This document shows positions 7,086-14,975 of a DNA stretch of 39,837 bases, in pieces. Each line of letters starts with the position of its first letter. Positions within the stretch are counted from its first letter, which is position 1. The notes under the pieces are model-generated. The model saw only the letters and a program-made list of their open reading frames with translations. It was not told the origin of the DNA and did no database searches. The stretch spans positions 1 to 39,837 of the forward strand of contig WBUQ01000023.1 in assembly GCA_008933635.1 (NCBI GenBank), written 5' to 3'. Source of the stretch: Desulfobulbaceae bacterium (lineage in GTDB: Bacteria; Desulfobacterota; Desulfobulbia; Desulfobulbales; Desulfocapsaceae). A program made the position numbers and the translations under genes.

Positions 7086-8753
7086 ATGATGAAAAAGAGA
7101 GTGCACAACCAGGCCATCCGCAAGATCTGGATGCTCACCCGTGAATACGGAGAGATAGCCGGAGCCGGGGGCGTAAAGGATGTCTGCAAACAGTTGGCGG
7201 AAAGTTTCGCTGCCAGGAAAACCAGCGAAGTTCGTGTGGTGCTGCCGCTTTATGGGTTCATCGATCCGGCTAAACTGGGATGCAGCCTGCTGCAGGATAA
7301 TCTCGCACAGCGGCCGCTCGAATTTCCAGTGGACATGTACTACGCGATGGAGGAGCGGAGGGAATATGTCAGGGTCTGGACCTGCACGACAGCCGGTGTG
7401 GTACTGTATCTTCTGGAAGCACTACGCTTCGGAGAAAAACGAGACGTCTATACGTATACCAGCGATGAAGAGCTGACGGATCGATGGAAACACGCCGGAT
7501 CGGGGCATTACGACTATTTCGCGATGAATGTGCTTCTGCAGAAGGCTGCTTTGGAGTTGATGATCCTGCTGGGTGAGCATCCGGATGTCATTCACTGCCA
7601 TGACGGGCACACTGCGATCGTGCCTGCACTTATCAGCGAATGCCCCGGTTACAGGAGTTACTTCCGACGGACCGGCTGCCTTGTCACCCTGCATAATGCA
7701 GGAATTGGATATCATCAGGAGGTCGCCGACCTGCCGTTTGCCCATGCTATCACCGGCCTCCCTTGGTCTTTCATTGAATCAAATTGCCTCAATGCAGCCT
7801 TTGATCCGTTCCTTGCGGCCAGTCATTATGCCCTGCTGAACACGGTCAGTGAGAATTATGCCCGGGAACTGCAGAAAACCGACAACGACCGTTTGACTGG
7901 TTGGCTGGGGCATTTCCTGGCCGATCGCGGAGTGCGCATTGAAGGTGTCACCAATGGTATCGATCCCGCCGACTTCAACCCGTCGTTGCCGGAGCAAGCT
8001 GGAATTGCCGCTGCCTTCGATCCGGCAGACCCCGTTGATTCGCTCGCCGGCAAACGGCTGTGCAAGAAGTCGCTTCTGGCGGCGATACGAACGAGGAGAT
8101 TGCCCGATGACCTGGAAATCGCCGGATCACTGGAAGAAAACGAGAAATTGCCGATTTTTACCTTTATTGGTCGTTTAAGCAGGCAGAAAGGAGTTGATAT
8201 CCTCGTTTCGACGCTGACGACCTTTATGCTGCGTCAACCCGACTGTCAGGCGCTATTTCTCGGCAGCGGCGACAGGATGGAGGAACAGCGGATCCGGCGC
8301 CTGGTTGCCATGGAAGGATTGGCCGGTCGAATCTGCTATTTGCGGGGGTACAGCCCGAGGGTTGCCAACCAGGTTTACGCGGCCGGGGATTTCTTTGTCA
8401 TTCCTTCAATGTACGAGCCCTGCGGTTTGACAGATTATATCGCCCAGCTGTTTGGCAATATTCCAGTGGTTCATCATGTCGGAGGACTGGTCAAGGTCGT
8501 TGACGGCAAAACCGGTATCGCTTACAGGGGCGGTCCGGCAGAACTGGAAGTGGCCCTGGAACGGGCGATTGCCCTTTTCTCTGCACCAGAGGCGTTGCGC
8601 AGGATGCAGCGGGAAGCGGTCGCCCGGATCCGAGAAAAACATACATGGGATCAGGTGATGCAGGCGTACCAGCAGCTGTACGAAAAGGCCAGGCTGCAGC
8701 GATGGCTCAAGAATCCGGCTTACACCGACAACCTGGCGGCAAATACATTATGA
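7086..8753 (+). CDS. Glycogen/starch synthase-like glycosyltransferase (GT5)
   Basis: A 555-residue GT-B glycosyltransferase of the GlgA family. N-terminal domain: REYGEIAGAGGVKDV at residues 19-33, DVIHCHDGHTAIVPAL and TLHNAGIGYHQ with the conserved His. C-terminal nucleotide-sugar domain: TFIGRLSRQKGVDIL, IPSMYEPCGLTDYIAQLFG with the two acidic residues of the E-x7-E-like motif, and HHVGGLVKVVDGKTGIAY. These are GlgA signatures. A notable difference is that the KTGGL motif, whose Lys is implicated in ADP-glucose binding in E. coli GlgA, aligns without a gap to GAGGV, so the Lys is replaced by Gly26. The protein is also about 80 residues longer than E. coli GlgA. It may still be an alpha-glucan synthase, but donor and acceptor are uncertain. 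ATG at 7086 or 7089 is possible; neither has a strong Shine-Dalgarno. gap follows after 16 bases. Confidence 0.85.
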   Translation: MMKKRVHNQAIRKIWMLTREYGEIAGAGGVKDVCKQLAESFAARKTSEVRVVLPLYGFIDPAKLGCSLLQDNLAQRPLEFPVDMYYAMEERREYVRVWTCTTAGVVLYLLEALRFGEKRDVYTYTSDEELTDRWKHAGSGHYDYFAMNVLLQKAALELMILLGEHPDVIHCHDGHTAIVPALISECPGYRSYFRRTGCLVTLHNAGIGYHQEVADLPFAHAITGLPWSFIESNCLNAAFDPFLAASHYALLNTVSENYARELQKTDNDRLTGWLGHFLADRGVRIEGVTNGIDPADFNPSLPEQAGIAAAFDPADPVDSLAGKRLCKKSLLAAIRTRRLPDDLEIAGSLEENEKLPIFTFIGRLSRQKGVDILVSTLTTFMLRQPDCQALFLGSGDRMEEQRIRRLVAMEGLAGRICYLRGYSPRVANQVYAAGDFFVIPSMYEPCGLTDYIAQLFGNIPVVHHVGGLVKVVDGKTGIAYRGGPAELEVALERAIALFSAPEALRRMQREAVARIREKHTWDQVMQAYQQLYEKARLQRWLKNPAYTDNLAANTL

Positions 8754-8769
8754 TCTACAGGAGGCGACC

Positions 8770-9774
8770 ATGACAGTAAAAATAGGAATCAACGGATTTG
8801 GGCGGATTGGCCGGAATATCTTCAGAGCGATGAGCAAGGACCCTGCCTTTGCCGATATTGAAATTGTTGCCATCAATGACCTGACTGATAACGCCACCCT
8901 TGCTCATCTGCTGAAGTATGATTCGGTGATGGGGACCTTCGACAGGGATGTGGTTGCCGATGAGAAGGGCATTCTGGTTAACGGGCGTCACATTGCCGTT
9001 ACCAATCAGCGGAACCCTGCCGATATTCCATGGGGAGATGCCGGTGCCGAATATGTGGCCGAATGCACAGGCTTCTTTGTTGATAGTGAGACCGCCCAGG
9101 CACACATTGATGCCGGTGCCAGCAAGGTGGTCATTTCCGCTCCGGCAAAAGGAGGTGTTAAAACCTTTGTAATGGGAGTGAATGAGGACGAATACGACCC
9201 CGTCACGCATCATATCGTTTCCAATGCCTCCTGTACCACCAATTGCCTCGCTCCGGTCGCCAAGGTCATCCTCGATAACTTCGGCATCACCAGGGGATTG
9301 ATGACCACCGTACACGCCTATACCGGTGACCAGCGGCTGCTTGATTTCCCGCACTCGGATCTGCGTCGGGCCCGGGCGGCAGGTTTATCGATGATACCGA
9401 CCAAGACTGGTGCCGCGGCGGCAGTCTCTCTTGTGATTCCAGTACTCAAAGGCAAGTTCGATGGGCTGGCCATTAGGGTGCCGACACCAACGGTTTCGAT
9501 CGTGGATGTGGTCATGGAGGTTGAGCGGGAGACGACCGTCGACGAAGTCAATCAGGCCCTGCGGGGTGCAGCGAACCGTTATCTCGGATACACCGATCTT
9601 CCTCTTGTTTCCATTGATTTCAAGGGTGACAGTCATTCTTCGATAGTCGATGGCAAGTGCACCAAGGTCATCGGCAGGACGGTCAAGGTGATGAGCTGGT
9701 ACGACAACGAGTGGGGCTATTCCAACCGGATGCTTGATCTGATCCTCCATATGGAGGCGAATAAACCGCTCTGA
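8770..9774 (+). CDS. gap: Glyceraldehyde-3-phosphate dehydrogenase, type I
   Basis: A 334-residue phosphorylating GAPDH, interconverting glyceraldehyde 3-phosphate and 1,3-bisphosphoglycerate in the cytoplasm. The Rossmann start INGFGRIGRN, the Asp of AINDLTD (favouring NAD over NADP), the catalytic Cys155 in SNASCTTNC, the His of TTVHAYTGDQ and the C-terminal SWYDNEWGYSNRM are all present. A clear Shine-Dalgarno, AGGAGG, lies ahead of the ATG. It sits between the GT5 synthase (16 bases) and the dikinase-like gene (28 bases), all on the same strand. This fits a carbohydrate reserve or lower-glycolysis unit, though gap could simply be a housekeeping passenger. Confidence 0.97.
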   Translation: MTVKIGINGFGRIGRNIFRAMSKDPAFADIEIVAINDLTDNATLAHLLKYDSVMGTFDRDVVADEKGILVNGRHIAVTNQRNPADIPWGDAGAEYVAECTGFFVDSETAQAHIDAGASKVVISAPAKGGVKTFVMGVNEDEYDPVTHHIVSNASCTTNCLAPVAKVILDNFGITRGLMTTVHAYTGDQRLLDFPHSDLRRARAAGLSMIPTKTGAAAAVSLVIPVLKGKFDGLAIRVPTPTVSIVDVVMEVERETTVDEVNQALRGAANRYLGYTDLPLVSIDFKGDSHSSIVDGKCTKVIGRTVKVMSWYDNEWGYSNRMLDLILHMEANKPL

Positions 9775-9802
9775 GTGCAGCGTTTTTCTCTTTTGCAATG
9801 AT

Positions 9803-12800
9803 ATGGACACACTGATTACCGAGCCTGGGATCGAATCCGATGCCCTGCGGGCCAACCTTCTGGAGACTGCCGGGGAGGTCGTGATCGCTGACGACCTGCG
9901 GTTGATCCTCGACATTTTTAAAAAATACAAGGGAATCCACGCAGGACTGGAAAAGTTGCTCTACGAGATCTGCCATCCTTTCCGGAACTGGAATCTGATT
10001 CTCCCGCAGCTCCGCAGCTTCGTCCTGAAAAACAGCAGCCATATCCTGGGGCATCAGCATGGACCGGATGTGCTCAGGCTGTTCTCCCGGATATTCCTCG
10101 AGGTCATTGAAGACTCCCGTCGCAGTTCCGGGCTGCTCGACCAGGTTGCAGGGGCGCTGGTGCTCTGGCTGGAGAAGATGACCTCGCTTTTCACCGTTGA
10201 CGATCTCTGCCGGTTTGCCGACCCGTTCAATGAGCTGCTTGATAATCTCGGCCATGACGGGGAAGAGGGTAACCCGATCCTGACCCATATCGTCCACGGT
10301 CAGCATCCCGTGAAAAAATTCGCCACCAGGATCCTTGACCTGGTTGGTGATGGAGTGCCGGGATTCAATGTATTTCCGCTTGCCAGATTCGTCTGCACCG
10401 TCCAGAGACAGACGTACCGCTACTGGCTGCAGGAGGATGATCCCCTGCCGTGGTTTCTCGATCGCTGCGGGATCGAGGCGGAAAGTTTCAGCTCGGGAGC
10501 GATCTTTGACAGGATATCCCATGCATCGTTGCGGATGCACATGACGGCACTTGAAGATCTGGATCTGGAGGGAGATCCTCTGGGCAGCCTCCGCAGGCTT
10601 CTGGAATTGCCGACCGGCGTCGATATTGTAAAATATTACAGGGAAATACCAAGTCTTCTCGTCGAGCAGTTGCAGGACCGCTACAGTCTGGAAACGCAGC
10701 GTTCACCACTCTATCACGGGGTGGAGAACGAAAAGCTGCTGTTTCTGTTCAAGATCATGGATACGGCCGGCCTCCACCTGATCCATGAGGAGATGTTGCG
10801 GGAGATCAACCGCAGTCTGGTTCAACTGATCCGCCAGCAGAGTTTTGAAGAGATTGAGGAGTTTCTGCTCATCACCTTCAAACTGCTGAAGGTCAATGTC
10901 CGCAAATACCCCCACACCTCGCTGCAGTGCATCCAGGTTCTGGGCGGGGAAGTTTTCGATCGCGGCAACAGCAGGATGGTCGAGGCCTTTCTCTGGGGGG
11001 TGGTCCGCTTCGGCTTCCAGCACGCCAACGTCACCGGCGTGGACGAGGACTGGCAGCCATTGGCCAATCCTGCCCACCTCAGTAATATCAGGGTCTGGCT
11101 GCATCTGATCATGCGTGAGCCGAAATGGTGTTCGACGCTGTTTTCCGCCCTGATCATCCATCTCAAACTCTCCGGCACCTGCGTCAAGGATACCGATCTG
11201 TTCCAGCGTGATATCACCGAACTGCTGAATCACCCTATCGAACCGATATACAACCTGGCCAAACAGTTCACCAAGCTGATGCCGGTGTTTTACAACGAGA
11301 TCGGGTCGGAAGGTGAGTTGCGGGACGTCTCGACCGAACTCGACGAGATCCACCGCCGCAAGGACGTGCTGATCCATTTTCTGCGGAAGCAAGGCCATGT
11401 AGAAAGCTCAAACCTGATCGTCGATTTCATTCAGGCCATCTTCCTGTTCTGGAAGACCAGGGATCAGAGCCTTCTCCAGCCTTTTCTGCCAATTGAGGTC
11501 TACAAACAGGTGCAGTTGAGCGGTCCGTTCATCGATGACCAGCACCTGCTGCTGCAGCGGCTCTGGGAGGAGATACCGCTGAAGAGGATACAGGATCTGT
11601 TGACCATCGACCAGGCGGTGATGACCGAGTTCCTCGGTCGTCAGGAGGACCTCGAATCGCTGGAAGTCCGCCGGTTCGAACTGCTGGTCAAGATGTACCG
11701 GCTCTTGTACAAGAAGTATATGCTTGGGTTCCAGGAGCTGCGGTCGGAGTTGCTGCAGGCCGTGCACGACGGATTTCCTGAGATGGAGAAGTTGCTGGTC
11801 AATCTCGAGCACTCAGATACCGAGAGCTGCCTCGAGGCCCTGCTTGATGCCCTTGAAGGATTGAAGGAGATCATTCTCTCCCCCGAAAAGTTTGAAGCCC
11901 GTGAGGATATCTACTACAAGCGCCATATCGCCGTCGATATCCCCTCGGTTTACGGTCGGTACAAGGAGCGCAAGTTCGACGCCCTGAGCCTGACATTTCG
12001 CCTGGAGAACCTGGCCAACATCTACCTGGAGAAACTGTCGGAGACCGTTAACCTGACCTTTATCACCCAGGCCACTTTCTTCAGCATCGTCCGATCGATC
12101 AAGCTGTTCATGCAGGCCCTGCGGATCGACGGCATCACCTCGCGCCGCCTGAATACCTACCTCTCCCTGCTAGCCAGTTCGCTCAAGGTCCGCCGGTTTT
12201 CCTACACCCAGTATCTCGATATCTTCCGGGGCTTGTCGGAGGGGGTAAAGGATGTCATCTATGCCTATTATACCAACATCCACCAGAACAACCTCTCGCT
12301 GATCATACCCCAGATCGGCCGGGAAAATCTGCTGCCCAAATTCCAGAGCCTCTACGACGACGGCGAGGTCGGTACATCGGTACAGCGGTTGTCCGAGGCT
12401 TTCCTCCGTGACCTGATCGCGTCTACCTTCGGCCTGCAACACCTTGACAATTTCATCCTGCGGATCATCCAGACACTGGAAAACCAGAAAACCATCCTGG
12501 ACCAGAACCGGCTTGATCTGCTGATGACCTACAATCCCGACAAGGCCCTCTCGCTGCTGCACCGGCTCAATCCGTTCACCCACAACCTCATCCATCTCGG
12601 CAACAAGGGGTACAACCTGGCCACCCTGATATCGGATGACAAGCCGGTGCCCCCTGCCTTTGTCATCACCACAGAGGTCTTCCGCTGCCGTGATATCGTC
12701 TTCGGCTTTTCCCAGGCCAGAGAGGATTTCATGCGTCGGATCAGATCCGCCCTCAACGAAGTGGAACGGCTGACCGGCAAGGTCTTCGGTTCTCCCGATG

Positions 12801-14077
12801 CCCCCCTGCTGCTCTCCGTTCGCAGCGGAGGGGCCATTTCCATGCCGGGGATGATGGCGACGGTGCACAATGTCGGTTTCAACGAGGACCTGATCGAAGA
12901 ATATGTCGAGCGCCACGGGAATGCCTATCTGGCCTGGGACAATTACCGGCGGTTCCTGCAGTCTTGGGCTATGGTTTCCGGCATGGAGCGCGAGGATTTT
13001 CAGGTGCTGATGGACGAAGCCAAGGCCAGGTACCAGGTGAGCCTGAAACGCCATTTCCTGCCTGAACAGATGCGCGAGTTGGCCTTGTCGTACCAAAAGC
13101 TTATCCGAAAGCGCGGGCTTGGCATTCCGGATGACCCCTGGCTGCAGTTGGTCAACGCCATCGAATTGGTACTGGATTCCTGGGATACCGAAAAGGCCAT
13201 CGACTATCGAAAGATCATGGATGTCTCCGATGCCTGGGGTACGGCAGTGATCGTCCAGGCCATGGTGTTCGGCAACCGCAGCGATACTGCCGGTTCCGGC
13301 GTGGTGTTCACTTCCCATCCCTATCGTAAGGTCCACCGGGTCGCCCTCTGGGGAGACTATGCCTACGGCGACCAGGGGGAGGATATTGTCTCCGGACTGG
13401 TCACCAGTTGTGCAGTTTCGCTGGAACAGGCGCAGCTTGACGGCCGTGCGGCGGAGGATACCCTTGAGCGTCGTTTTCCGGCCATCTATGCCAGGCTGCT
13501 GGAGATATCCCGGGAGCTGGTCTATGAAAAACGCTGGAATCCCCAGGAGATCGAGTTTACTTTCGAAGGACCTGAACCGCAGGATCTCTTCCTGCTGCAG
13601 ACCCGGGATATGATAACCATCAAAAAGAAGGAGCATCTCAATGTTTTTGTTGAGAGTGCTGAACTCGAACAGTCCCATCTCGGTCAGGGAATCGGAGTGT
13701 CAGGCTCGGCTCTTTCTGGTCTGGCTGTCTTCACTGAAGAAAATATAAACGAACTGCGCCGCCGATTTCCCAAGACGCCGCTGATTCTGGTCCGCCAGGA
13801 TACGGTTCCGGAAGATATCAAGGTAATAAACATGGCGGACGGCCTGCTCACTTCGAGGGGGGGGCAGACTTCACACGCCTCCGTTGTCGCCGTCCGACTG
13901 GAAAAAACCTGCGTCGTTGGCTGCAAGGCATTGAGGGTGTATGATACGGGGCAATATTGCGAAATAGGCGGGGTTCGTCTCGGCTTCGGCGACGAGGTTT
14001 CCATCGATGGCAGAACCGGTGCAGTCCTGCGCGGGAAGCACCTAATCCGTGAGGAATTTCATATCTTGCCGATATAG
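9803..14077 (+). CDS. PPDK-like dikinase (ATP-grasp plus phosphohistidine domain) with a 900-residue N-terminal extension and no PEP barrel
   Basis: A 1424-residue protein. Residues ~930-1290 match the N-terminal half of pyruvate phosphate dikinase (PPDK): LGNKGYNLATL (from 932), PVPPAFVITTEV, SVRSGGAISMPGMM, QAMVFGNRSDTAGSGVVFTS, GDQGEDIVSGLVT and EIEFTFEGP with FLLQTRDM, so the nucleotide-binding site appears intact. Residues ~1305-1410 are the swivelling phosphohistidine domain with SRGGQTSHASVVAV; the catalytic His is H1358, preceded by Thr-Ser as in PPDK. The protein ends 66 residues later, so the C-terminal PEP/pyruvate TIM barrel is absent. Residues 1-~900 are predicted helical, rich in Leu/Glu/Arg, and I recognise no domain in them. 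It probably forms a phosphohistidine from ATP and passes the phosphate to an acceptor other than pyruvate, or to a barrel encoded elsewhere (inference). No frameshift is seen. Annotated relatives may simply be called pyruvate phosphate dikinase. Confidence 0.85.
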   Translation: MDTLITEPGIESDALRANLLETAGEVVIADDLRLILDIFKKYKGIHAGLEKLLYEICHPFRNWNLILPQLRSFVLKNSSHILGHQHGPDVLRLFSRIFLEVIEDSRRSSGLLDQVAGALVLWLEKMTSLFTVDDLCRFADPFNELLDNLGHDGEEGNPILTHIVHGQHPVKKFATRILDLVGDGVPGFNVFPLARFVCTVQRQTYRYWLQEDDPLPWFLDRCGIEAESFSSGAIFDRISHASLRMHMTALEDLDLEGDPLGSLRRLLELPTGVDIVKYYREIPSLLVEQLQDRYSLETQRSPLYHGVENEKLLFLFKIMDTAGLHLIHEEMLREINRSLVQLIRQQSFEEIEEFLLITFKLLKVNVRKYPHTSLQCIQVLGGEVFDRGNSRMVEAFLWGVVRFGFQHANVTGVDEDWQPLANPAHLSNIRVWLHLIMREPKWCSTLFSALIIHLKLSGTCVKDTDLFQRDITELLNHPIEPIYNLAKQFTKLMPVFYNEIGSEGELRDVSTELDEIHRRKDVLIHFLRKQGHVESSNLIVDFIQAIFLFWKTRDQSLLQPFLPIEVYKQVQLSGPFIDDQHLLLQRLWEEIPLKRIQDLLTIDQAVMTEFLGRQEDLESLEVRRFELLVKMYRLLYKKYMLGFQELRSELLQAVHDGFPEMEKLLVNLEHSDTESCLEALLDALEGLKEIILSPEKFEAREDIYYKRHIAVDIPSVYGRYKERKFDALSLTFRLENLANIYLEKLSETVNLTFITQATFFSIVRSIKLFMQALRIDGITSRRLNTYLSLLASSLKVRRFSYTQYLDIFRGLSEGVKDVIYAYYTNIHQNNLSLIIPQIGRENLLPKFQSLYDDGEVGTSVQRLSEAFLRDLIASTFGLQHLDNFILRIIQTLENQKTILDQNRLDLLMTYNPDKALSLLHRLNPFTHNLIHLGNKGYNLATLISDDKPVPPAFVITTEVFRCRDIVFGFSQAREDFMRRIRSALNEVERLTGKVFGSPDAPLLLSVRSGGAISMPGMMATVHNVGFNEDLIEEYVERHGNAYLAWDNYRRFLQSWAMVSGMEREDFQVLMDEAKARYQVSLKRHFLPEQMRELALSYQKLIRKRGLGIPDDPWLQLVNAIELVLDSWDTEKAIDYRKIMDVSDAWGTAVIVQAMVFGNRSDTAGSGVVFTSHPYRKVHRVALWGDYAYGDQGEDIVSGLVTSCAVSLEQAQLDGRAAEDTLERRFPAIYARLLEISRELVYEKRWNPQEIEFTFEGPEPQDLFLLQTRDMITIKKKEHLNVFVESAELEQSHLGQGIGVSGSALSGLAVFTEENINELRRRFPKTPLILVRQDTVPEDIKVINMADGLLTSRGGQTSHASVVAVRLEKTCVVGCKALRVYDTGQYCEIGGVRLGFGDEVSIDGRTGAVLRGKHLIREEFHILPI

Positions 14078-14122
14078 CATTGTGTAATTTTTAGTGAAGA
14101 TCCTGGAGGTCGGAGAGCGAAT

Positions 14123-14347
14123 ATGCCAAAGCGAGGATATCTGAAGGGGCCGAAGTTGTTTTCACTGGCGAGGAAGAAGGCGCTGCAGTTTGATCTTCCG
14201 CAGACCAAGGGAATCAAGCTTGCGGAGCTGATCTGCAGCATTCAGGAAAAAGAAGGGTTTGAGCCATGCTTCCAGCGCAGGGATATCTGCCAGCAGCGTG
14301 ATTGTTGCTGGCAGGCCTCATGCAACGCGAGAATGCTCATTGAATAG
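14123..14347 (+). CDS. Small SAP-like, Cys-rich protein
   Basis: A 74-residue protein 45 bases after the dikinase-like gene. Its N-terminal half (residues ~12-44, TKGIKLAELICSIQEKEGF) looks like a short SAP-type helix-extension-helix, as found in small deltaproteobacterial proteins annotated as SAP-domain or Rho N-terminal-like. The C-terminal half has seven cysteines counting from the ICSIQ helix, with the CF, C, DCCW, C pattern (PCFQRRDICQQRDCCWQAS), which could bind zinc or an iron-sulfur cluster. GGAGGT at 14105-14110 is a ribosome binding site at the long end of useful spacing. A nucleic-acid role would be a guess. It converges on the DUF2892 gene 22 bases away. Confidence 0.7.
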   Translation: MPKRGYLKGPKLFSLARKKALQFDLPQTKGIKLAELICSIQEKEGFEPCFQRRDICQQRDCCWQASCNARMLIE

Positions 14348-14369
14348 CCGCGCCCAATTGGTTCACGGG

Positions 14370-14588
14370 TCAGGCGAGCGTCCTTCCCTCCGGCACACCA
14401 AGCCGTTTAAGGATGTACGCCATCGGGCAGAATTTGGAAAAACCGAATTGAAAGAGATTGAGGCCAACAAAAGCGGTGAAAAAGAGCCAGTATTGGGAAT
14501 GAAACAGAGGGCTCGCCTCAACCCCGAGGGCAAGGCTGAAAAGTATAAACAAGCCGGCCAGCGTGTGAATCCAGTCAGTTATAATCAT
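14370..14588 (-). CDS. DUF2892 (YgaP-type) small inner-membrane protein
   Basis: A 72-residue membrane protein with two hydrophobic segments (WIHTLAGLFILFSLALGV, residues ~6-23, and WLFFTAFVGLNLFQFGFSKF, ~34-53) followed by the conserved FCPM and ILKRLGV motif of DUF2892. The same domain forms the membrane anchor of E. coli YgaP, a rhodanese, but no rhodanese domain is present here. A near-ideal ribosome binding site, GGAGGTGA, lies six bases before the ATG. The gene follows the ArsR-type regulator by 48 bases on the same strand, so the two form an operon. The context suggests a role connected with sulfide, persulfide or thiosulfate, but the exact function is not known. Confidence 0.85.
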   Translation of the reverse strand: MIITDWIHTLAGLFILFSLALGVEASPLFHSQYWLFFTAFVGLNLFQFGFSKFCPMAYILKRLGVPEGRTLA

Positions 14589-14636
14589 CGTTGTTCACCT
14601 CCACTTCCTGTCTGGGAATCGTTCTTTCCTTTCTGA

Positions 14637-14924
14637 TCAAACATCCGGGCAAAACAGGGCGCGCATCTTCTGAATGAGTTCCAGGATGCGTTTGTCTGTG
14701 ATTCTGTTGTAGATGAAGTTCGCGTCCTTGCGAAAGTCGATTATTCCCTGGCTGCGGAGAATATTGAGGTGCTGTGAGACATTCGCATTGGTCGTCTTGA
14801 CGCTGTCCCTGATCTCCCCGACGGACATTTCATGCTCCTGAAGCAGGCACAGGATCTTCAGACGGATAGGATGAGACATTGACTTGAGGAGTTTGGAAAC
14901 CGCATCGATCTGTTCTTCTCGCAT
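14637..14924 (-). CDS. ArsR-family regulator, SqrR/BigR/YgaV-like (probable persulfide sensor)
   Basis: A 95-residue winged-helix repressor. The HTH lies in SVGEIRDSVKTTNANVSQHLNILRSQ-type sequence (residues ~34-59), and the wing carries FRKDANFIYNRI. The usual metal-site motif ELCVCDL of ArsR/SmtB proteins is absent. Instead there are only two cysteines, C26 in RLKILCLL and C92 in RALFCPDV, 66 residues apart. That is the position and spacing of the dithiol pair in the persulfide sensors SqrR and BigR (C41/C107 and C42/C108). It probably loses DNA binding when these Cys form a tetrasulfide or disulfide (inference from the family). It precedes a DUF2892 gene, as YgaV precedes ygaP in E. coli, and a 30-bp palindrome lies just upstream. 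Confidence 0.9.
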   Translation of the reverse strand: MREEQIDAVSKLLKSMSHPIRLKILCLLQEHEMSVGEIRDSVKTTNANVSQHLNILRSQGIIDFRKDANFIYNRITDKRILELIQKMRALFCPDV

Positions 14925-14945
14925 ACAAGTGTCCTTGCTGGATTG

Positions 14946-14975
14946 AAGGTATTTAATTTTTTAATTAATTACCTT
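14946..14975. promoter_or_regulatory. Palindromic operator candidate for the ArsR-type regulator
   Basis: A 30-bp near-perfect inverted repeat. The arms AAGGTA-N-TTAATT and AATTAA-N-TACCTT match at 12 of 13 positions around TTTT. It ends 22 bases before the regulator's start codon and would cover the promoter, where TTTACA (minus strand, just upstream) is a possible -35. Self-repression by a dimeric ArsR-type protein is the likely use. Confidence 0.7.

Noticed and set aside
9683-10540. A 285-codon minus-strand frame opposite gap and the start of the dikinase gene
   Set aside because: It is antisense to the conserved C-terminus of GAPDH and has no motif of its own.
12170-13678. A 502-codon open frame on the minus strand opposite the dikinase gene
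   Set aside because: It lies antisense to the well-conserved ATP-grasp domain and reads as a low-complexity shadow without domain motifs; long antisense frames are expected opposite GC-rich coding sequence.
14348-14369. A terminator between the SAP-like and DUF2892 genes
   Set aside because: No stem of useful length is visible in the 22-base gap.
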